64,000 bases of DNA, taken from JACCTU01 sp963788055. Its GTDB lineage: Bacteria > Actinomycetota > Thermoleophilia > Gaiellales > Gaiellaceae. The notes beneath the pieces are model-generated. The model was not told the origin of the DNA. It made no database searches and saw nothing but the letters and a program-made list of their open reading frames with translations. Positions 8,010 through 21,174 of the stretch are shown here, piece by piece. Positions within the stretch are counted from its first letter, which is position 1, and every line of letters starts with the position of its first letter. Where the stretch lies: positions 310,001-374,000 of the forward strand of contig CAWBFA010000002.1 in assembly GCA_963788055.1 (NCBI GenBank), read 5' to 3'. Both the position numbers and the translations under genes were made by a program.

Positions 8010-8180
8010 TCAGCGAAGCTCGCCGGGCAGAAGCGAGAACATGACCGAGTCACGCAGACGACCGTCCGGATGCAGCAGATGGGAGCGCAGCACGCTCTCC
8101 CGCCTGAACCCGACCTTCTCGGCCACCCGCTGCGACGCGACGTTGTCGCGCAAGACGAAATCGCCGTCGCGGAGCTCCAC
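8010..8180 (-). pseudogene. GNAT acetyltransferase relic, internally deleted
   Basis: A 56-residue frame from GTG 8180. It opens with VELRDGDFVLR, like the start of RimJ/RimL-type acetyltransferases, then passes directly into NVASQRVAEKVGFRRESVLR and SHLLHPDGRLRDSVMFSLLP, the characteristic last third of the same family (N..S.rvaeKvGF..eG.lr). The central acetyl-CoA-binding region (R/QxxGxG/A) and about 100 residues are missing. It starts 20 bases after the rRNA terminator hairpin and its stop overlaps the probable start of the MFS gene. An N-to-C fusion by internal deletion fits better than simple truncation. Confidence 0.6.
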
Positions 8181-8199
8181 GGTGCGAGTCTAGAAAGAC

Positions 8200-8224
8200 G
8201 AACGCCCGCACGAGGCGGGCGTTC
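8200..8224 (-). terminator. rRNA operon terminator
   Basis: A perfect 10-bp stem (GAACGCCCGC/GCGGGCGTTC) with a five-base loop follows the 5S rRNA on the minus strand and is followed by GTCTTTCT. Position and structure fit the end of the rRNA operon. Confidence 0.85.
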
Positions 8225-8229
8225 AAAGA

Positions 8230-8346
<117 letters not shown>

Positions 8347-8370
8347 GTTGTCAAAGACGCGCATCTCCGC

Positions 8371-8393
8371 ACACCTTCAAAACTCCATAGCGA
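8371..8393 (-). repeat. 23S processing stem, 3' half
   Basis: This sequence (ACACCTTCAAAACTCCATAG plus CGA) in the 23S-5S spacer is the reverse complement, with one mismatch, of 11413-11435 just upstream of the 23S 5' end. The two would pair across 23S and form the long helix cut by RNase III. Confidence 0.8.
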
Positions 8394-8412
8394 CTAGCAC
8401 GAGTTCTCAAAT

Positions 8413-11391
<2,979 letters not shown>

Positions 11392-11412
11392 CAGAAGAGA
11401 ACCCGTGTTTCA

Positions 11413-11435
11413 TCGCTATGGAGTTTTCAAGGTGC
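11413..11435 (-). repeat. 23S processing stem, 5' half
   Basis: Complementary to 8371-8393 with one mismatch over 23 bases; together they bracket 23S rRNA as an RNase III processing helix. Confidence 0.8.
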
Positions 11436-11466
11436 GCGCGGGACGACGCCCACCAAGACCGCTCAC

Positions 11467-11493
11467 GCGGTCTCTCAAAACTCAACAGTGTTC
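11467..11493 (-). repeat. 16S processing stem, 3' half
   Basis: Complementary to 13281-13307 in the 16S leader with 24 of 27 positions matching. The pair brackets 16S rRNA and would form its processing helix. Confidence 0.8.
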
Positions 11494-11603
11494 TCCACGC
11501 CGAGGTCGACGTAGTTTCTAGGCGAGCCCGAGCATCGGACGGCTGAAACAACCAGCCATCGAACGAGTCGAGTGCCCACCGGAGTAAGAGCTCCGGTATT
11601 CCC

Positions 11604-13157
<1,554 letters not shown>

Positions 13158-13280
13158 TGTTTTGGCCGGCGAACCGGCCAAGCCTTCAGCGATGAGCTTG
13201 TGCTCAAAGGTCGGTCCCCGAAAGGACCGACGGGATTGTTAAGCCTCGACAGCCCGAAGGCTTCGAGGTCTCGACGTTTC

Positions 13281-13307
13281 GAACACTGTTGAGTTTTCAA
13301 AGACCGC
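13281..13307 (-). repeat. 16S processing stem, 5' half
   Basis: Leader sequence pairing with 11467-11493. It contains TTTGAAAACTCAACAGTG on the transcribed strand, a common form of this element in Gram-positive rRNA leaders. Confidence 0.8.
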
Positions 13308-13326
13308 GCTACTGGAGGTGGGCCGT

Positions 13327-13354
13327 AAAAAAGCCCCCGACTCGCGCCAGAGGC
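13327..13354 (-). terminator. terminator-like hairpin in the rRNA leader, after tyrS
   Basis: On the minus strand GCCTC, a 12-base loop, and GGGGC are followed immediately by six T residues and a seventh after one interruption. The stem is only five base pairs with one G-T pair. It lies downstream of tyrS, so it could end the tyrS message, but rRNA transcripts starting at 13472-13499 would also cross it and would need antitermination. Confidence 0.35.
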
Positions 13355-13471
13355 CTCGTAAAGCTCGGAACTGCGTCGTATCCGATTCTCTCGAGGCGCT
13401 CTCGCTTTCCGAAAACACACTATCGTCGGGACAGGGACCTTCGAACGACCACCCTCTCGGGCAGCCGGGGA

Positions 13472-13499
13472 AGTGTAGCAGCGTGCCCTATGGTGTCAA
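13472..13499 (-). promoter_or_regulatory. rRNA operon promoter
   Basis: On the minus strand TTGACA (13494-13499) and TACACT (13472-13477) are separated by 16 bases, a near-consensus primary sigma promoter about 315 bases upstream of 16S. The -35 box lies within the final Leu-Thr codons of tyrS, and the tyrS stop falls in the spacer. Confidence 0.75.
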
Positions 13500-14632
13500 G
13501 CGGGCAAATCTGCGTTTGCCAGCCTGGAGAAGCCGCCCCTCGAGCTGCTCCCTGGGCACGTCGAGCTCGGTTACGACCTCCCCGTCCAGCCGCACCGCGC
13601 CCTGGCCGATCAGGCGGCGCGCCTCGCTCGCCGAGCCGATCCCCAGTCCGTCGACGAGGAGCCTGGGCAAGTGAACCGGGTCGGCCCGCGGAAGCTCGAC
13701 CTCGACGACCTCTTCCGGCGCCTGTCCCTCACGGACGACCCGCGTGAAGTGCTCCTCCGCACGGCGCGCGGACTCGTCCCCGTGCGATCGCGCGACGATC
13801 CAGCGAGCAAGCGCGAGCTTCGCCTCGAGCGGGTCCCCGGCGGCGGGTCGTCCGATTGCATGACGAGGCGGTAGTAGTCGGGCAGCAGCTCGTCCGAGAT
13901 CCGCATCGCCTTCCCGAACTGCTCTTCCGGCGGCTCGGCAAGGCCGATGTAGTTGCCGATCGAGCCGCTCATCTTCTGGCCGTCGAAGCCGAGCAGGAGC
14001 GGCGTCGTGAGAGCAACCTGCGGCTCGAGCCCGTAGGCCTGCATGACGTCGCGGCCGGCGAGCAGGTTGTACAGCTGATCCGTTCCCCCGAGCTCGACGT
14101 CCGCCTCCACGGCAACCGAGTCGTAGGCCTGCATCAGCGGGTACAGCAGCTCCGAGACCGAGATGGGAGCGTTGGCGGCGAAACGCTTCGCGAAGTCGTC
14201 ACGCTCGAGCAGACGCGCGACCGTCGTCGTGCGCGTGATTCGCAGGACCTCGGCGAAGTCGAGCTTCGAGAGCCATTCGCCGTTGAAGCGCACCTCGGTC
14301 CGGTCGAGGTCGATCACCTTCCCCGCCTGCTCCAGATAGGTCTTCGCGTTGCGATCGATCTCTTCGTCCGAGAGGATCGGGCGCTCGGCGGAGCGGCCGG
14401 ACGGGTCGCCGATCCTCGTCGTGTAGTCGCCAATGATCAGAACACCGAGATGGCCCTCGTCCTGGAACGCGCGCATCCGCTGCAGCGGGATGGCGTTGCC
14501 GATGTGGACGTCGGGGGCCGTGACGTCGATACCGAGCTTCACGCGCAGCGGCCGGCCGAGCGCGAGCTTGCGCTCGAGACCGCCCTCGGGGAGGACGTCG
14601 ACGGCGTTGCGGGACAGCGACTCGAGATCCAC
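13488..14632 (-). CDS. tyrS: tyrosyl-tRNA synthetase (single frameshift)
   Basis: Charges tRNA-Tyr. The N-terminal part (from GTG 14632) has the class I signatures HIGN at 43-46 and KMSGS at 220-224, with IIGDYTTRIGDPSGRSAERP and the tyrosine-site segment LMQAYDSVAVEADVELGGTDQ. After RLVMQSDDPP near 13850 the frame must shift by one base (a G run reads GGG where GGGG is needed) to continue as LEAKLALARWIVARSHGDES and then the C-terminal S4 RNA-binding domain (LLVDGLGIGSASEARRLI...) ending at 13488. With the shift repaired the protein is about 382 residues, normal for the short TyrRS type. Because the gene is usually essential, a sequencing or assembly indel is the likeliest explanation. The rRNA promoter overlaps its last codons. 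Confidence 0.9.
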
Positions 14633-14672
14633 CGCGCGAGGTTATCGCGTCACACTCGACACCAAGCGCGGC

Positions 14673-15893
14673 TCACCGGAGTCGGAACGAGGAGGGGGCA
14701 AGGAACGTCGGGTCGAGCGAGCGCACTCGCGACGCATACCGCGCCGCCGCGTTGCTGTTCCCGAGACATCCCTCGATCAGCGAGCGGTGGAACAGGGCGC
14801 CGGTGTCGGTCGGAGCGAGCGCCAGCGCCCGGTCCGAGTACGGAACCGCCTCTGCACAGCGGCCGTTCTTGTACAGCGCCCAGGCGTACGTGTGGAGCCC
14901 CTCGACACCTGGCCGGAAACGTAAGCCGAACCGGGCGCGCTCGAGCGCGTCGGCGAGGTTCCGGTCGTGGTCGAGGTCAAACAATGCAGTCTCGATCTGA
15001 TTGCGCCCGCCGTGGCGTGCGAACTCCGCTTCCAGCGCATGCGCACGCCGATACCAGTCGTTCGCCTCGTCCGTGCGCCCCTGCTCTGCGAGGACGTCGC
15101 CGAGTGTCGCGGACGCGCCCGGATCGTCGACCTGTGCGAGCGCCCGGCGGAGCAGCCGCTCCGCCCGGGCTCCTTGGCCTCGCCGTCGCGCGACGTCCGC
15201 GAGGCCGACGAGCCCTGGGGCATACGCGGGAACACGCGCGAGCGCGGCGCGGTAGCTCCGCACGCCGTGGGCGAGCCCGCCCGTCCCCACGTGCAGGTTC
15301 CCGAGATGGGTCAGCGCCCACGCCGCCGGCTCCGAATGGCCGGCAGCTTCGGCCGACATCTGCATTGCCTCGATCGCGCCGTCGCGATCGCCGAGCAGTT
15401 CGCGTGCGTACGAAACGCGTGCGTAACCCGAAGGCGTCGGCTTGAGCGACATCATCCGGTCGAAGGCCTCGATCGCCTGCGGGAAGCGGCCGAGCTCGAG
15501 GCTCGCGTCGCCGATCAGCCCGTAGACGGCTGCGTTCCTCGGAGCGAGCACTCGGGCGCGCCGCGCGAGCTCGAGCGACTCGTCGAACCGATGCCGGGCC
15601 GCGGCCAGAGCCGCCAGGCCGCGAAGCGCAGAGGCGTCGGCTTCGCCGATCCGGAGCGCCGCGCGGAACCGGGCTTCGGCAAGGGGATACCGCGACGGGT
15701 CGACTCGGACGCGTGCGAGCTCGAGCTCCGCATAGCCGCGGTTCACATCGGCCTCAGCGGCGAACGGCCCCGGTCGTGCAGCCGTGTCCTGCCCGAATAC
15801 GCCCCCGAAAAGGAGGACGGTGGCGGCAAGCGCCGCCACCGTCCCTGCCGCCAGAAAGCGCTTCCTGCGCGTGCGCGGCGTTCCGATCGTCAT
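14673..15893 (-). CDS. secreted or anchored TPR-repeat protein
   Basis: A 406-residue protein with an N-terminal signal or anchor (residues 10-33, FLAAGTVAALAATVLLFGG) and a series of helical TPR-like repeats from about 45 onward (AEARFRAALRIGEADASALR; FDESLELARRARVLAPRNAA; FPQAIEAFDRMMSLKPTPSG; ALARVPAYAPGLVGLADVAR). TPRs mediate protein contacts, so this is likely an extracytoplasmic scaffold. Its ATG overlaps the stop of the DUF4331 gene in an ATGA junction, so the two are translationally coupled and probably work together. Function otherwise unknown. Confidence 0.85.
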   Translation of the reverse strand: MTIGTPRTRRKRFLAAGTVAALAATVLLFGGVFGQDTAARPGPFAAEADVNRGYAELELARVRVDPSRYPLAEARFRAALRIGEADASALRGLAALAAARHRFDESLELARRARVLAPRNAAVYGLIGDASLELGRFPQAIEAFDRMMSLKPTPSGYARVSYARELLGDRDGAIEAMQMSAEAAGHSEPAAWALTHLGNLHVGTGGLAHGVRSYRAALARVPAYAPGLVGLADVARRRGQGARAERLLRRALAQVDDPGASATLGDVLAEQGRTDEANDWYRRAHALEAEFARHGGRNQIETALFDLDHDRNLADALERARFGLRFRPGVEGLHTYAWALYKNGRCAEAVPYSDRALALAPTDTGALFHRSLIEGCLGNSNAAARYASRVRSLDPTFLAPSSFRLR

Positions 15894-17236
15894 GGCTTCT
15901 GCTGACCCTTCGTGTTCTCGAAGCCGCTGAACGGATCGGCCTGGTACGGGAACGCCGTCAGGAACGGCACGTCGTTCGCGTTCACACCGTCTCCGAGTGC
16001 GTCGGCGTTCGGGTTGCCCTTCAGCTTCCCGGCGACCGCACGCTCGGCGATGTCGATCACGTCGTCCTCGAGCCGCCGCCCGTTGGGGAAGCCCGCGAGG
16101 TCGTTGCCGAAGACGCCGAGGCGGTTGCCCGCTCCGACGGCCGCAGTCGGCGCGATCGAGAGGTTCAGACGCAGCATGTCCGCCCGGGTCTGTCCGGTCG
16201 AGTTCAGGTTCGGAACGCCCGTGAGAAGCACGGCGACGAGGTCATCGCGGTCGCGCTCGGGTGCGTTGACGACACCGGGGTAGAGCTGGTTGATCAACGC
16301 GGCGAGAACCGGCTGCGTGTACAGACCGACGTAACGCGCGTCGCCGGTCGGCGCGCTCCGGTTCCACTCGTCCTTCTGCGCGGTCGGGATGATCACCTCG
16401 TTCACGAGCGGGTTGCCGAGACGGGAGACCTGCACCCAGGGATGACTGACCACCGAGCTCGTGACGCGCTTGCCGTGCACCTTCCGGGTCACTGCCTGCA
16501 CCCGGATCTGCTGGCGCTCGACCGAGGTCCAGACTCCCACGATCCCGTCCGGGTCGTCGAGGCTCGCGATCGGGATCTGCAGCGAGAGGGTGTGGACGCC
16601 GTAGCCGGCGAAGAAATCCTTCCCACCCCCGGCGTTGCCCGTCCCGCGACGAAAGCCGAGCGAATCGAAGATCGCACCGATGTCGCCGAAGAAACCGTCG
16701 TCACGCTGACCTGCGAACACCAACCCACCGCCGGCGAGTTGCGCGACGGCGTTCTGTGCGAGCTGCCGGTAGCCGGGCGTCGTCCGCGAGCCGATGTTGT
16801 TCGGCGGCGTGTTTCCGGACGCGACGACCTCCGAGCGGCCGCCCTCGACTCTCGTGACCGTGTACGGCTGCACCGTGTTGCGCAGGAATGCAACAGGCAT
16901 GCTCGAGCCGAAGCTGAAGCGGTACACGATCTCCGCCCTGCCGTCGCCGTTCCGATCGAGGTGGACGTTGTAGCGGGCCGACGGGGAGAACTCGTAGTAC
17001 ATCGGACCCGCAGCCGGATCCTCTGCCGGGATGACGTTCGAGATGATCGTGACCGTGTCGGGGCGATCCGGGCTGCGGAACGCGTACAGGTCGGTGTTGT
17101 CAGCCGTCGGGTCTTCCGAGATCGACGGCGCCTCGCGATGGCTGGAAGCCGTGCCGGCGGACGGCGCCGGCCCTCGCACGGCGGCGACGACCGCCACCGC
17201 TGCGAGCGCGAGCAGTACGAGCGTGACTCTTCGCAT
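15890..17236 (-). CDS. DUF4331 family exported protein
   Basis: A 448-residue protein with an N-terminal signal peptide (MRRVTLVLLALAAVAVVAAV). The opening SSHREAPSISEDPTADNTDLYAF is the hallmark of DUF4331, and later blocks (GYGVHTLSLQIPIASL, NPLVNEVIIP, DMLRLNLSI, GFPNGRRLEDDVIDI) also fit. The family's biochemical role is unknown; it is repeatedly found with a TPR protein and ECF sigma factors in actinobacteria. ATG 17236 is chosen because GAGGAG precedes it at good spacing and because it opens a proper signal peptide. The downstream TPR gene overlaps by four bases. A divergent ECF sigma/RskA pair sits 140 bases upstream and may control it. Confidence 0.9.
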   Translation of the reverse strand: MRRVTLVLLALAAVAVVAAVRGPAPSAGTASSHREAPSISEDPTADNTDLYAFRSPDRPDTVTIISNVIPAEDPAAGPMYYEFSPSARYNVHLDRNGDGRAEIVYRFSFGSSMPVAFLRNTVQPYTVTRVEGGRSEVVASGNTPPNNIGSRTTPGYRQLAQNAVAQLAGGGLVFAGQRDDGFFGDIGAIFDSLGFRRGTGNAGGGKDFFAGYGVHTLSLQIPIASLDDPDGIVGVWTSVERQQIRVQAVTRKVHGKRVTSSVVSHPWVQVSRLGNPLVNEVIIPTAQKDEWNRSAPTGDARYVGLYTQPVLAALINQLYPGVVNAPERDRDDLVAVLLTGVPNLNSTGQTRADMLRLNLSIAPTAAVGAGNRLGVFGNDLAGFPNGRRLEDDVIDIAERAVAGKLKGNPNADALGDGVNANDVPFLTAFPYQADPFSGFENTKGQQKP

Positions 17237-17319
17237 CGGGGTGCTCCTCTCTGCGACGGCATCAGGTCGGGTTGGGCCGCCGTCGTCGCGGGGCATTCGC
17301 GAAAGACGCCCCGGCGGTT

Positions 17320-17333
17320 CACCCGTACGGGTG
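17320..17333. promoter_or_regulatory. 14-bp perfect palindrome between DUF4331 and ECF sigma genes
   Basis: CACCCGTACGGGTG lies midway between the divergent DUF4331-TPR operon and the sigma factor gene. It could be the binding site of a dimeric regulator for both. No such regulator is identifiable here. Confidence 0.35.
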
Positions 17334-17376
17334 AGCATTCGAACCACAGGCCCCTCGGTGACGAACGAGGTTCGGG

Positions 17377-18030
17377 ATGAACGCGTCTGCGACCCTGATA
17401 GCTTGGGCGGGCCCCGCTCCGCCACGGAGCCGCCGCGTGCCGCCCGACGTCGTCCACCTCTCCGACGAAGCGCTCATCGCTCTCACCGCCCGGGGCGAGG
17501 AGTCCGCGCTTGCCGCGCTCTACGACCGCTACGGACGCGTCGCCTATGGGCTCGCACTGCGGGTGCTGCGTGACGCAACACTCGCGGAAGACGCCGTCCA
17601 GGAGGCGTTCCTCGCCGTCTGGCGGTCCGCGCACCGCTACATCCCCGAGCGCTCGAAGCCGAGCACGTGGATCATGACCTTCGTGCACCGCCGGGCGGTC
17701 GACCTCGTCCGCCGCGAGGAGCGCAGGCGTGCGGAGCAGCTCACAGACGTCGAGTCGATCGCCGGCGGGATGGTCGACGAAGATGCGTGGCTGGGTCTCG
17801 AGCGAGAGCGTGTGCAGGCAGCGCTCCAACAGCTCCCGGATCAACAGCGCGAGGCGATCGAGCTCGCGTACTACGGCGGCTTCACGCAGTCCGAGCTCGC
17901 AGAGCGCCTGGGGCAGCCGCTCGGCACAATCAAGAGCAGGATGTTCACCGGACTCGCGCGCCTGCGCGAGCTCCTCACGGAACCCGACCACGAACCTGAG
18001 CAATGGCAGACGAAGCGATCCACGACCTGA
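17377..18030 (+). CDS. ECF RNA polymerase sigma factor (SigK-like)
   Basis: A 217-residue sigma-70 family protein with region 2 at about 40-105 (LYDRYGRVAYGLALRVLRDA, DAVQEAFLAVWR, PSTWIMTFVHRRAVDLVRRE) and region 4 at about 145-195 (LQQLPDQQREAIELAYYGGF, TQSELAERLGQPLGTIKSRM). Region 3 is absent, as in all ECF factors. It overlaps the start of an RskA-like anti-sigma gene by 28 bases, so it is presumably held inactive at the membrane until a signal arrives. ATG 17377 gives a 25-residue extension; a GTG at VPPDVVHLSD is an alternative start. Divergent DUF4331-TPR genes are candidate targets. Confidence 0.9.
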   Translation: MNASATLIAWAGPAPPRSRRVPPDVVHLSDEALIALTARGEESALAALYDRYGRVAYGLALRVLRDATLAEDAVQEAFLAVWRSAHRYIPERSKPSTWIMTFVHRRAVDLVRREERRRAEQLTDVESIAGGMVDEDAWLGLERERVQAALQQLPDQQREAIELAYYGGFTQSELAERLGQPLGTIKSRMFTGLARLRELLTEPDHEPEQWQTKRSTT

Positions 18031-18680
18031 CCGCTGCCTACGCCCTCGATGCGCTCGGTCCTGACGACGAGGAGCGCTTCGAAGAGCACCTGGCGACGTG
18101 CGAGCGCTGCCGTGAAGAGCTCGCCGGGCTCCGCGACCCCGTCGCGATGCTCGCCTACGGCGTCGAGTCTCCGGATCCTCCGCCCGAGCTGCGCTCCCGG
18201 ATCCTCGAGGCGGCACGCGCGGAACGCACGAACGTCGTGCCGATCCGCCGGAGGCTCCCCGCGGCGCTCGGCGCGGTCGCCGCCGTGGCGGCCATGGTCG
18301 CGATCGCTCTCGGGCTGTGGGCGGCCTCGGTCTCGGACGACCTCGACCGCGAGCGGTCGGTGGTCGCGATCCTCGCCGACCCCCAGGCCACGTCGATCCC
18401 GCTCGAGGGCGCAAACGGCCGCGTGGTCGTCACGGACACCGGCGAGGCGGCGCTCGTCGTCTCCGGCCTTCCTGCAGCGCCGGACGGGAAGACCTACGAG
18501 ATCTGGGTCGTCGACGAGGGACGGACGCTGCCCGCCGGCGTCTTCGACGCGAACCGCGAACGCGACGTCGTGCGGTTGACCCGTTCGGTGCCTGCCGGCT
18601 CGGGCATCGCCGTCACCGTCGAGGACGACGGCGGCACGGACGCACCGACGAGCGATCCGATCTTCACAGCCGGCGTCTGA
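18003..18680 (+). CDS. RskA-type membrane anti-sigma factor
   Basis: A 225-residue protein. The N-terminal zinc-binding anti-sigma domain has HLATCERC (about residues 30-37), one membrane helix lies at about 80-102 (AALGAVAAVAAMVAIALGLW), and the outside C-terminal domain has the RskA features VVSGLPAAPDGKTYEIWVVD and a Gly/Val-rich end. RskA proteins bind their sigma factor in the cytoplasm and are degraded by regulated proteolysis. The gene overlaps the sigma gene by 28 bases, confirming the pair. It stops 25 bases before the PBP gene. Confidence 0.9.
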   Translation: MADEAIHDLTAAYALDALGPDDEERFEEHLATCERCREELAGLRDPVAMLAYGVESPDPPPELRSRILEAARAERTNVVPIRRRLPAALGAVAAVAAMVAIALGLWAASVSDDLDRERSVVAILADPQATSIPLEGANGRVVVTDTGEAALVVSGLPAAPDGKTYEIWVVDEGRTLPAGVFDANRERDVVRLTRSVPAGSGIAVTVEDDGGTDAPTSDPIFTAGV

Positions 18681-18705
18681 ACCCCGGCTAGAATCGCGGC
18701 TTCCC

Positions 18706-21147
18706 GTGCTTCGCCGCAGACCCTCAACGGCTGCGCCTCCGAAGCCCCGGCGCAGGATTCGCAAGCTCCGTCTCCTCGTCCTCCTGGGGCTCCTGGCGCT
18801 GCTCTGCTCGACCGCCTTCACGTTCGGCTTCGTGACCGCTCTCGCGGGCGAGATCCCGAAGCTCGACCCGCGCTACCAGGTCGAGGCCGAGCGCGACGGC
18901 TACATCTACGCGAACGACGGCAAGACGGTCCTCGCGGTCCTGCGAGGCGACGAGAGCCGCGTCCTGCTCGAGCCGGACCAGATCGCGCCGTTGATGAAGC
19001 ACGCGATCGTCGCGATCGAGGACCGGCGCTTCAACGAGCACGACGGCGTCGACCTCCGCGGGATCCTGCGGGCAGGCTGGGAGGACATCACGAACAAGCG
19101 CGTCGTCCAGGGTGGCTCGACGATCACGCAGCAGTTCGTGAAGAACGCGATCGTGAAGGATGACCGGACGATCAGCCGCAAGGTGAAGGAAGCGGCTCTC
19201 GCCTGGCAGCTCGAGCAGCAGTGGGACAAGGACCAGATCCTCACCGCGTACCTGAACACGATCTACTTCGGCAACGGCGCGTACGGCGTGCAGCAGGCGG
19301 CTCTCACATACTTCGGCCACGGCGCGTCGGAGCTGACGCTCCCCGAGGCGGCGCTGCTCGCAGCGGTGCCGAAGGACCCGTCGCGCTACGACCCCGTCGC
19401 GAATCCGCGCGAGGCACGCGCGCGCCGCAACCTGATCCTTCGATTGCTGGTCGACCAGGGGAAGATCTCGTCCCGCGACGCGATCGCCGCCTCGGCCGCA
19501 CCGCTGCCGAAGCCGGAGACGATGCAGCCTCCGTCGGTCAACACACCGGTCGCCCCGTACTTCGCGAACTACGTGAAGCAGCAGTTGATCGACCGCTACG
19601 GCGCGGCCAAGGTGTTCGGCGGCGGTTATCGCGTCACCACCTCGATCGACCTCGCGCTGCAGAAGGCCGCGCGGCGGGCGATCGCGAAGTGGCTGCCCGA
19701 CCCGGAAGGCCCAACCGCCGCGCTCGTCGCGATCGACCCTCGGGACGGCAGCGTGATCGCGATGGTCGGAGGGCGGAACTTCCGCGAGAGCCAGTTCAAC
19801 CTCGCCGCCCAGGCGCAACGCCAGCCCGGCTCTGCGTTCAAGCCGTTCGTGCTCGCGGCGGGGCTCCAGCAGGGGGTCGCGCCCGGCACGACGTTCGTGT
19901 CGAAGCCGCTCTCGATCTCACTCGGCGACCGCTACTGGTCGGTCAGGAACTACGACAACGCCTACCTCGGCACCGCGACGCTCGACGTCGCGACGACGCA
20001 CTCCGACAACTCGGTCTACGCGCAGCTGACCGAGATCGTCGGCCCCAAGGCGGTCCGGAAGACCGCGCGCGACCTCGGGGTGAGGAGCCGACTCGACGCG
20101 TACTTCGCGATCGGACTCGGCGCCGAGGCGGTCAACCCGCTCGAGCTTGCGCGCGCGTACGCGGCATTTCCGACCGGGGGGATCCGCGTCGACGGGTCGA
20201 TCTTCGGCAACGTCCCGCGTGCCGTCATCCGCGTGCAGAACCCGGACGAGGACACGCCGCGGGAGAACCAGGTCGTCTCGGTCCCCGAGCTGCGCCGCAA
20301 CACCGCGTTGAACGTCAACGCGCTCCTCCAGCACGTCGTGCAGTCCGGGACCGGCAGGCGCGCGGCCCTCGCTGACCGGCCCGTCGCCGGGAAGACGGGA
20401 ACGACGGAGAACTACGGTGACGCATGGTTCGTCGGGTACACCCCACAGCTCGTCGTCGCCGTGTGGGTCGGTTACCCGAACACGCTCAGGCCGATGTTGA
20501 CCGAGTACCACGGGGACCCGGTCGCAGGCGGAACGTTCCCTGCGCTGATCTGGAAGTCGTTCGCCGAGTCGGCGCTGCGACTCCGTGGTGACGAGGCGGA
20601 GTCGTTCGACTCGCCGCCCTTCCTGTCCGGCTCGACGAAGCGCGTCGTGCGCAGGGACGGCCGCCTCCTGCTCGACAACGGCCTCTGCCGGGAAGCGCTC
20701 TCGGTCGTCTACTTCAGCGGCTTCGGGCCCAAGCGGACCGCGAACTGCAAGCCGAACGAGGTCGAGGTGCCACGCGTCGTCGGACAGCGAGTCGAGCTCG
20801 CGCAGATTCGGCTGGCGGCGCAACCGCTCGAGTCCGTGATCGCGTATCAACCGGCGAAGCCGCTGCAGCGCGTCGACCGCGTCATCGCGCAGGTACCGGC
20901 GCGTGGTCGGCTCTCGTCGTACGACACCGTGACGCTGATCGTGCCGCGACCATTGCACGGCGTGATCCCCAAGCTGACGGGCCTGACGCTGCGAGAGGCG
21001 CGCGCCAAGCTCCGGAAGGTCAAGCTCACGGCGGACGTCGCCGGCTTCACCGACGGCAAGGCCGGACGGATCGTCGCGCAGGCGCCCGTCGCCGGCCTGG
21101 CGGCGAAGCCCGGGCTCGTCGTCAGCCTGGTCGTAGGCCGCGGCTGA
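18706..21147 (+). CDS. class A penicillin-binding protein with PASTA domains
   Basis: A bifunctional cell-wall synthase of 813 residues. After a basic cytoplasmic tail, one membrane helix (about 22-46) precedes a GT51 glycosyltransferase domain with catalytic E105 in EDRRFNEHDGVD and GGSTITQQ. The transpeptidase has SAFK (S376, K379), SDN at 433-435 and KTGT at 563-566. Two PASTA-like repeats follow (about 688-745 and 752-813), which in actinobacterial PBPs contact peptidoglycan. The GTG start is at 18706. A -10-like TAGAAT ends eleven bases upstream, so the message may be nearly leaderless and separate from the sigma operon. Confidence 0.95.
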   Translation: MLRRRPSTAAPPKPRRRIRKLRLLVLLGLLALLCSTAFTFGFVTALAGEIPKLDPRYQVEAERDGYIYANDGKTVLAVLRGDESRVLLEPDQIAPLMKHAIVAIEDRRFNEHDGVDLRGILRAGWEDITNKRVVQGGSTITQQFVKNAIVKDDRTISRKVKEAALAWQLEQQWDKDQILTAYLNTIYFGNGAYGVQQAALTYFGHGASELTLPEAALLAAVPKDPSRYDPVANPREARARRNLILRLLVDQGKISSRDAIAASAAPLPKPETMQPPSVNTPVAPYFANYVKQQLIDRYGAAKVFGGGYRVTTSIDLALQKAARRAIAKWLPDPEGPTAALVAIDPRDGSVIAMVGGRNFRESQFNLAAQAQRQPGSAFKPFVLAAGLQQGVAPGTTFVSKPLSISLGDRYWSVRNYDNAYLGTATLDVATTHSDNSVYAQLTEIVGPKAVRKTARDLGVRSRLDAYFAIGLGAEAVNPLELARAYAAFPTGGIRVDGSIFGNVPRAVIRVQNPDEDTPRENQVVSVPELRRNTALNVNALLQHVVQSGTGRRAALADRPVAGKTGTTENYGDAWFVGYTPQLVVAVWVGYPNTLRPMLTEYHGDPVAGGTFPALIWKSFAESALRLRGDEAESFDSPPFLSGSTKRVVRRDGRLLLDNGLCREALSVVYFSGFGPKRTANCKPNEVEVPRVVGQRVELAQIRLAAQPLESVIAYQPAKPLQRVDRVIAQVPARGRLSSYDTVTLIVPRPLHGVIPKLTGLTLREARAKLRKVKLTADVAGFTDGKAGRIVAQAPVAGLAAKPGLVVSLVVGRG

Positions 21148-21174
21148 GTAGCCGTGAAAGACGCTTCGCGCTTT

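Larger units (their letters stand above)
11392..11603 (-). other. 16S-23S internal transcribed spacer without tRNA genes
   Basis: The 212-base spacer has no tRNA-Ile or tRNA-Ala, as is usual in actinobacteria. It carries the 5' half of the 23S processing stem (11413-11435) and the 3' half of the 16S processing stem (11467-11493), with a small hairpin (CCGGAGTAAGAGCTCCGG) close to the 16S end. Confidence 0.9.

Noticed and set aside
19918..20958. 346-codon minus-strand frame opposite the PBP gene (and similar long antisense frames elsewhere)
   Set aside because: GC-rich third positions generate long mirror frames; the plus-strand product has complete catalytic motifs while the antisense product is low-complexity.
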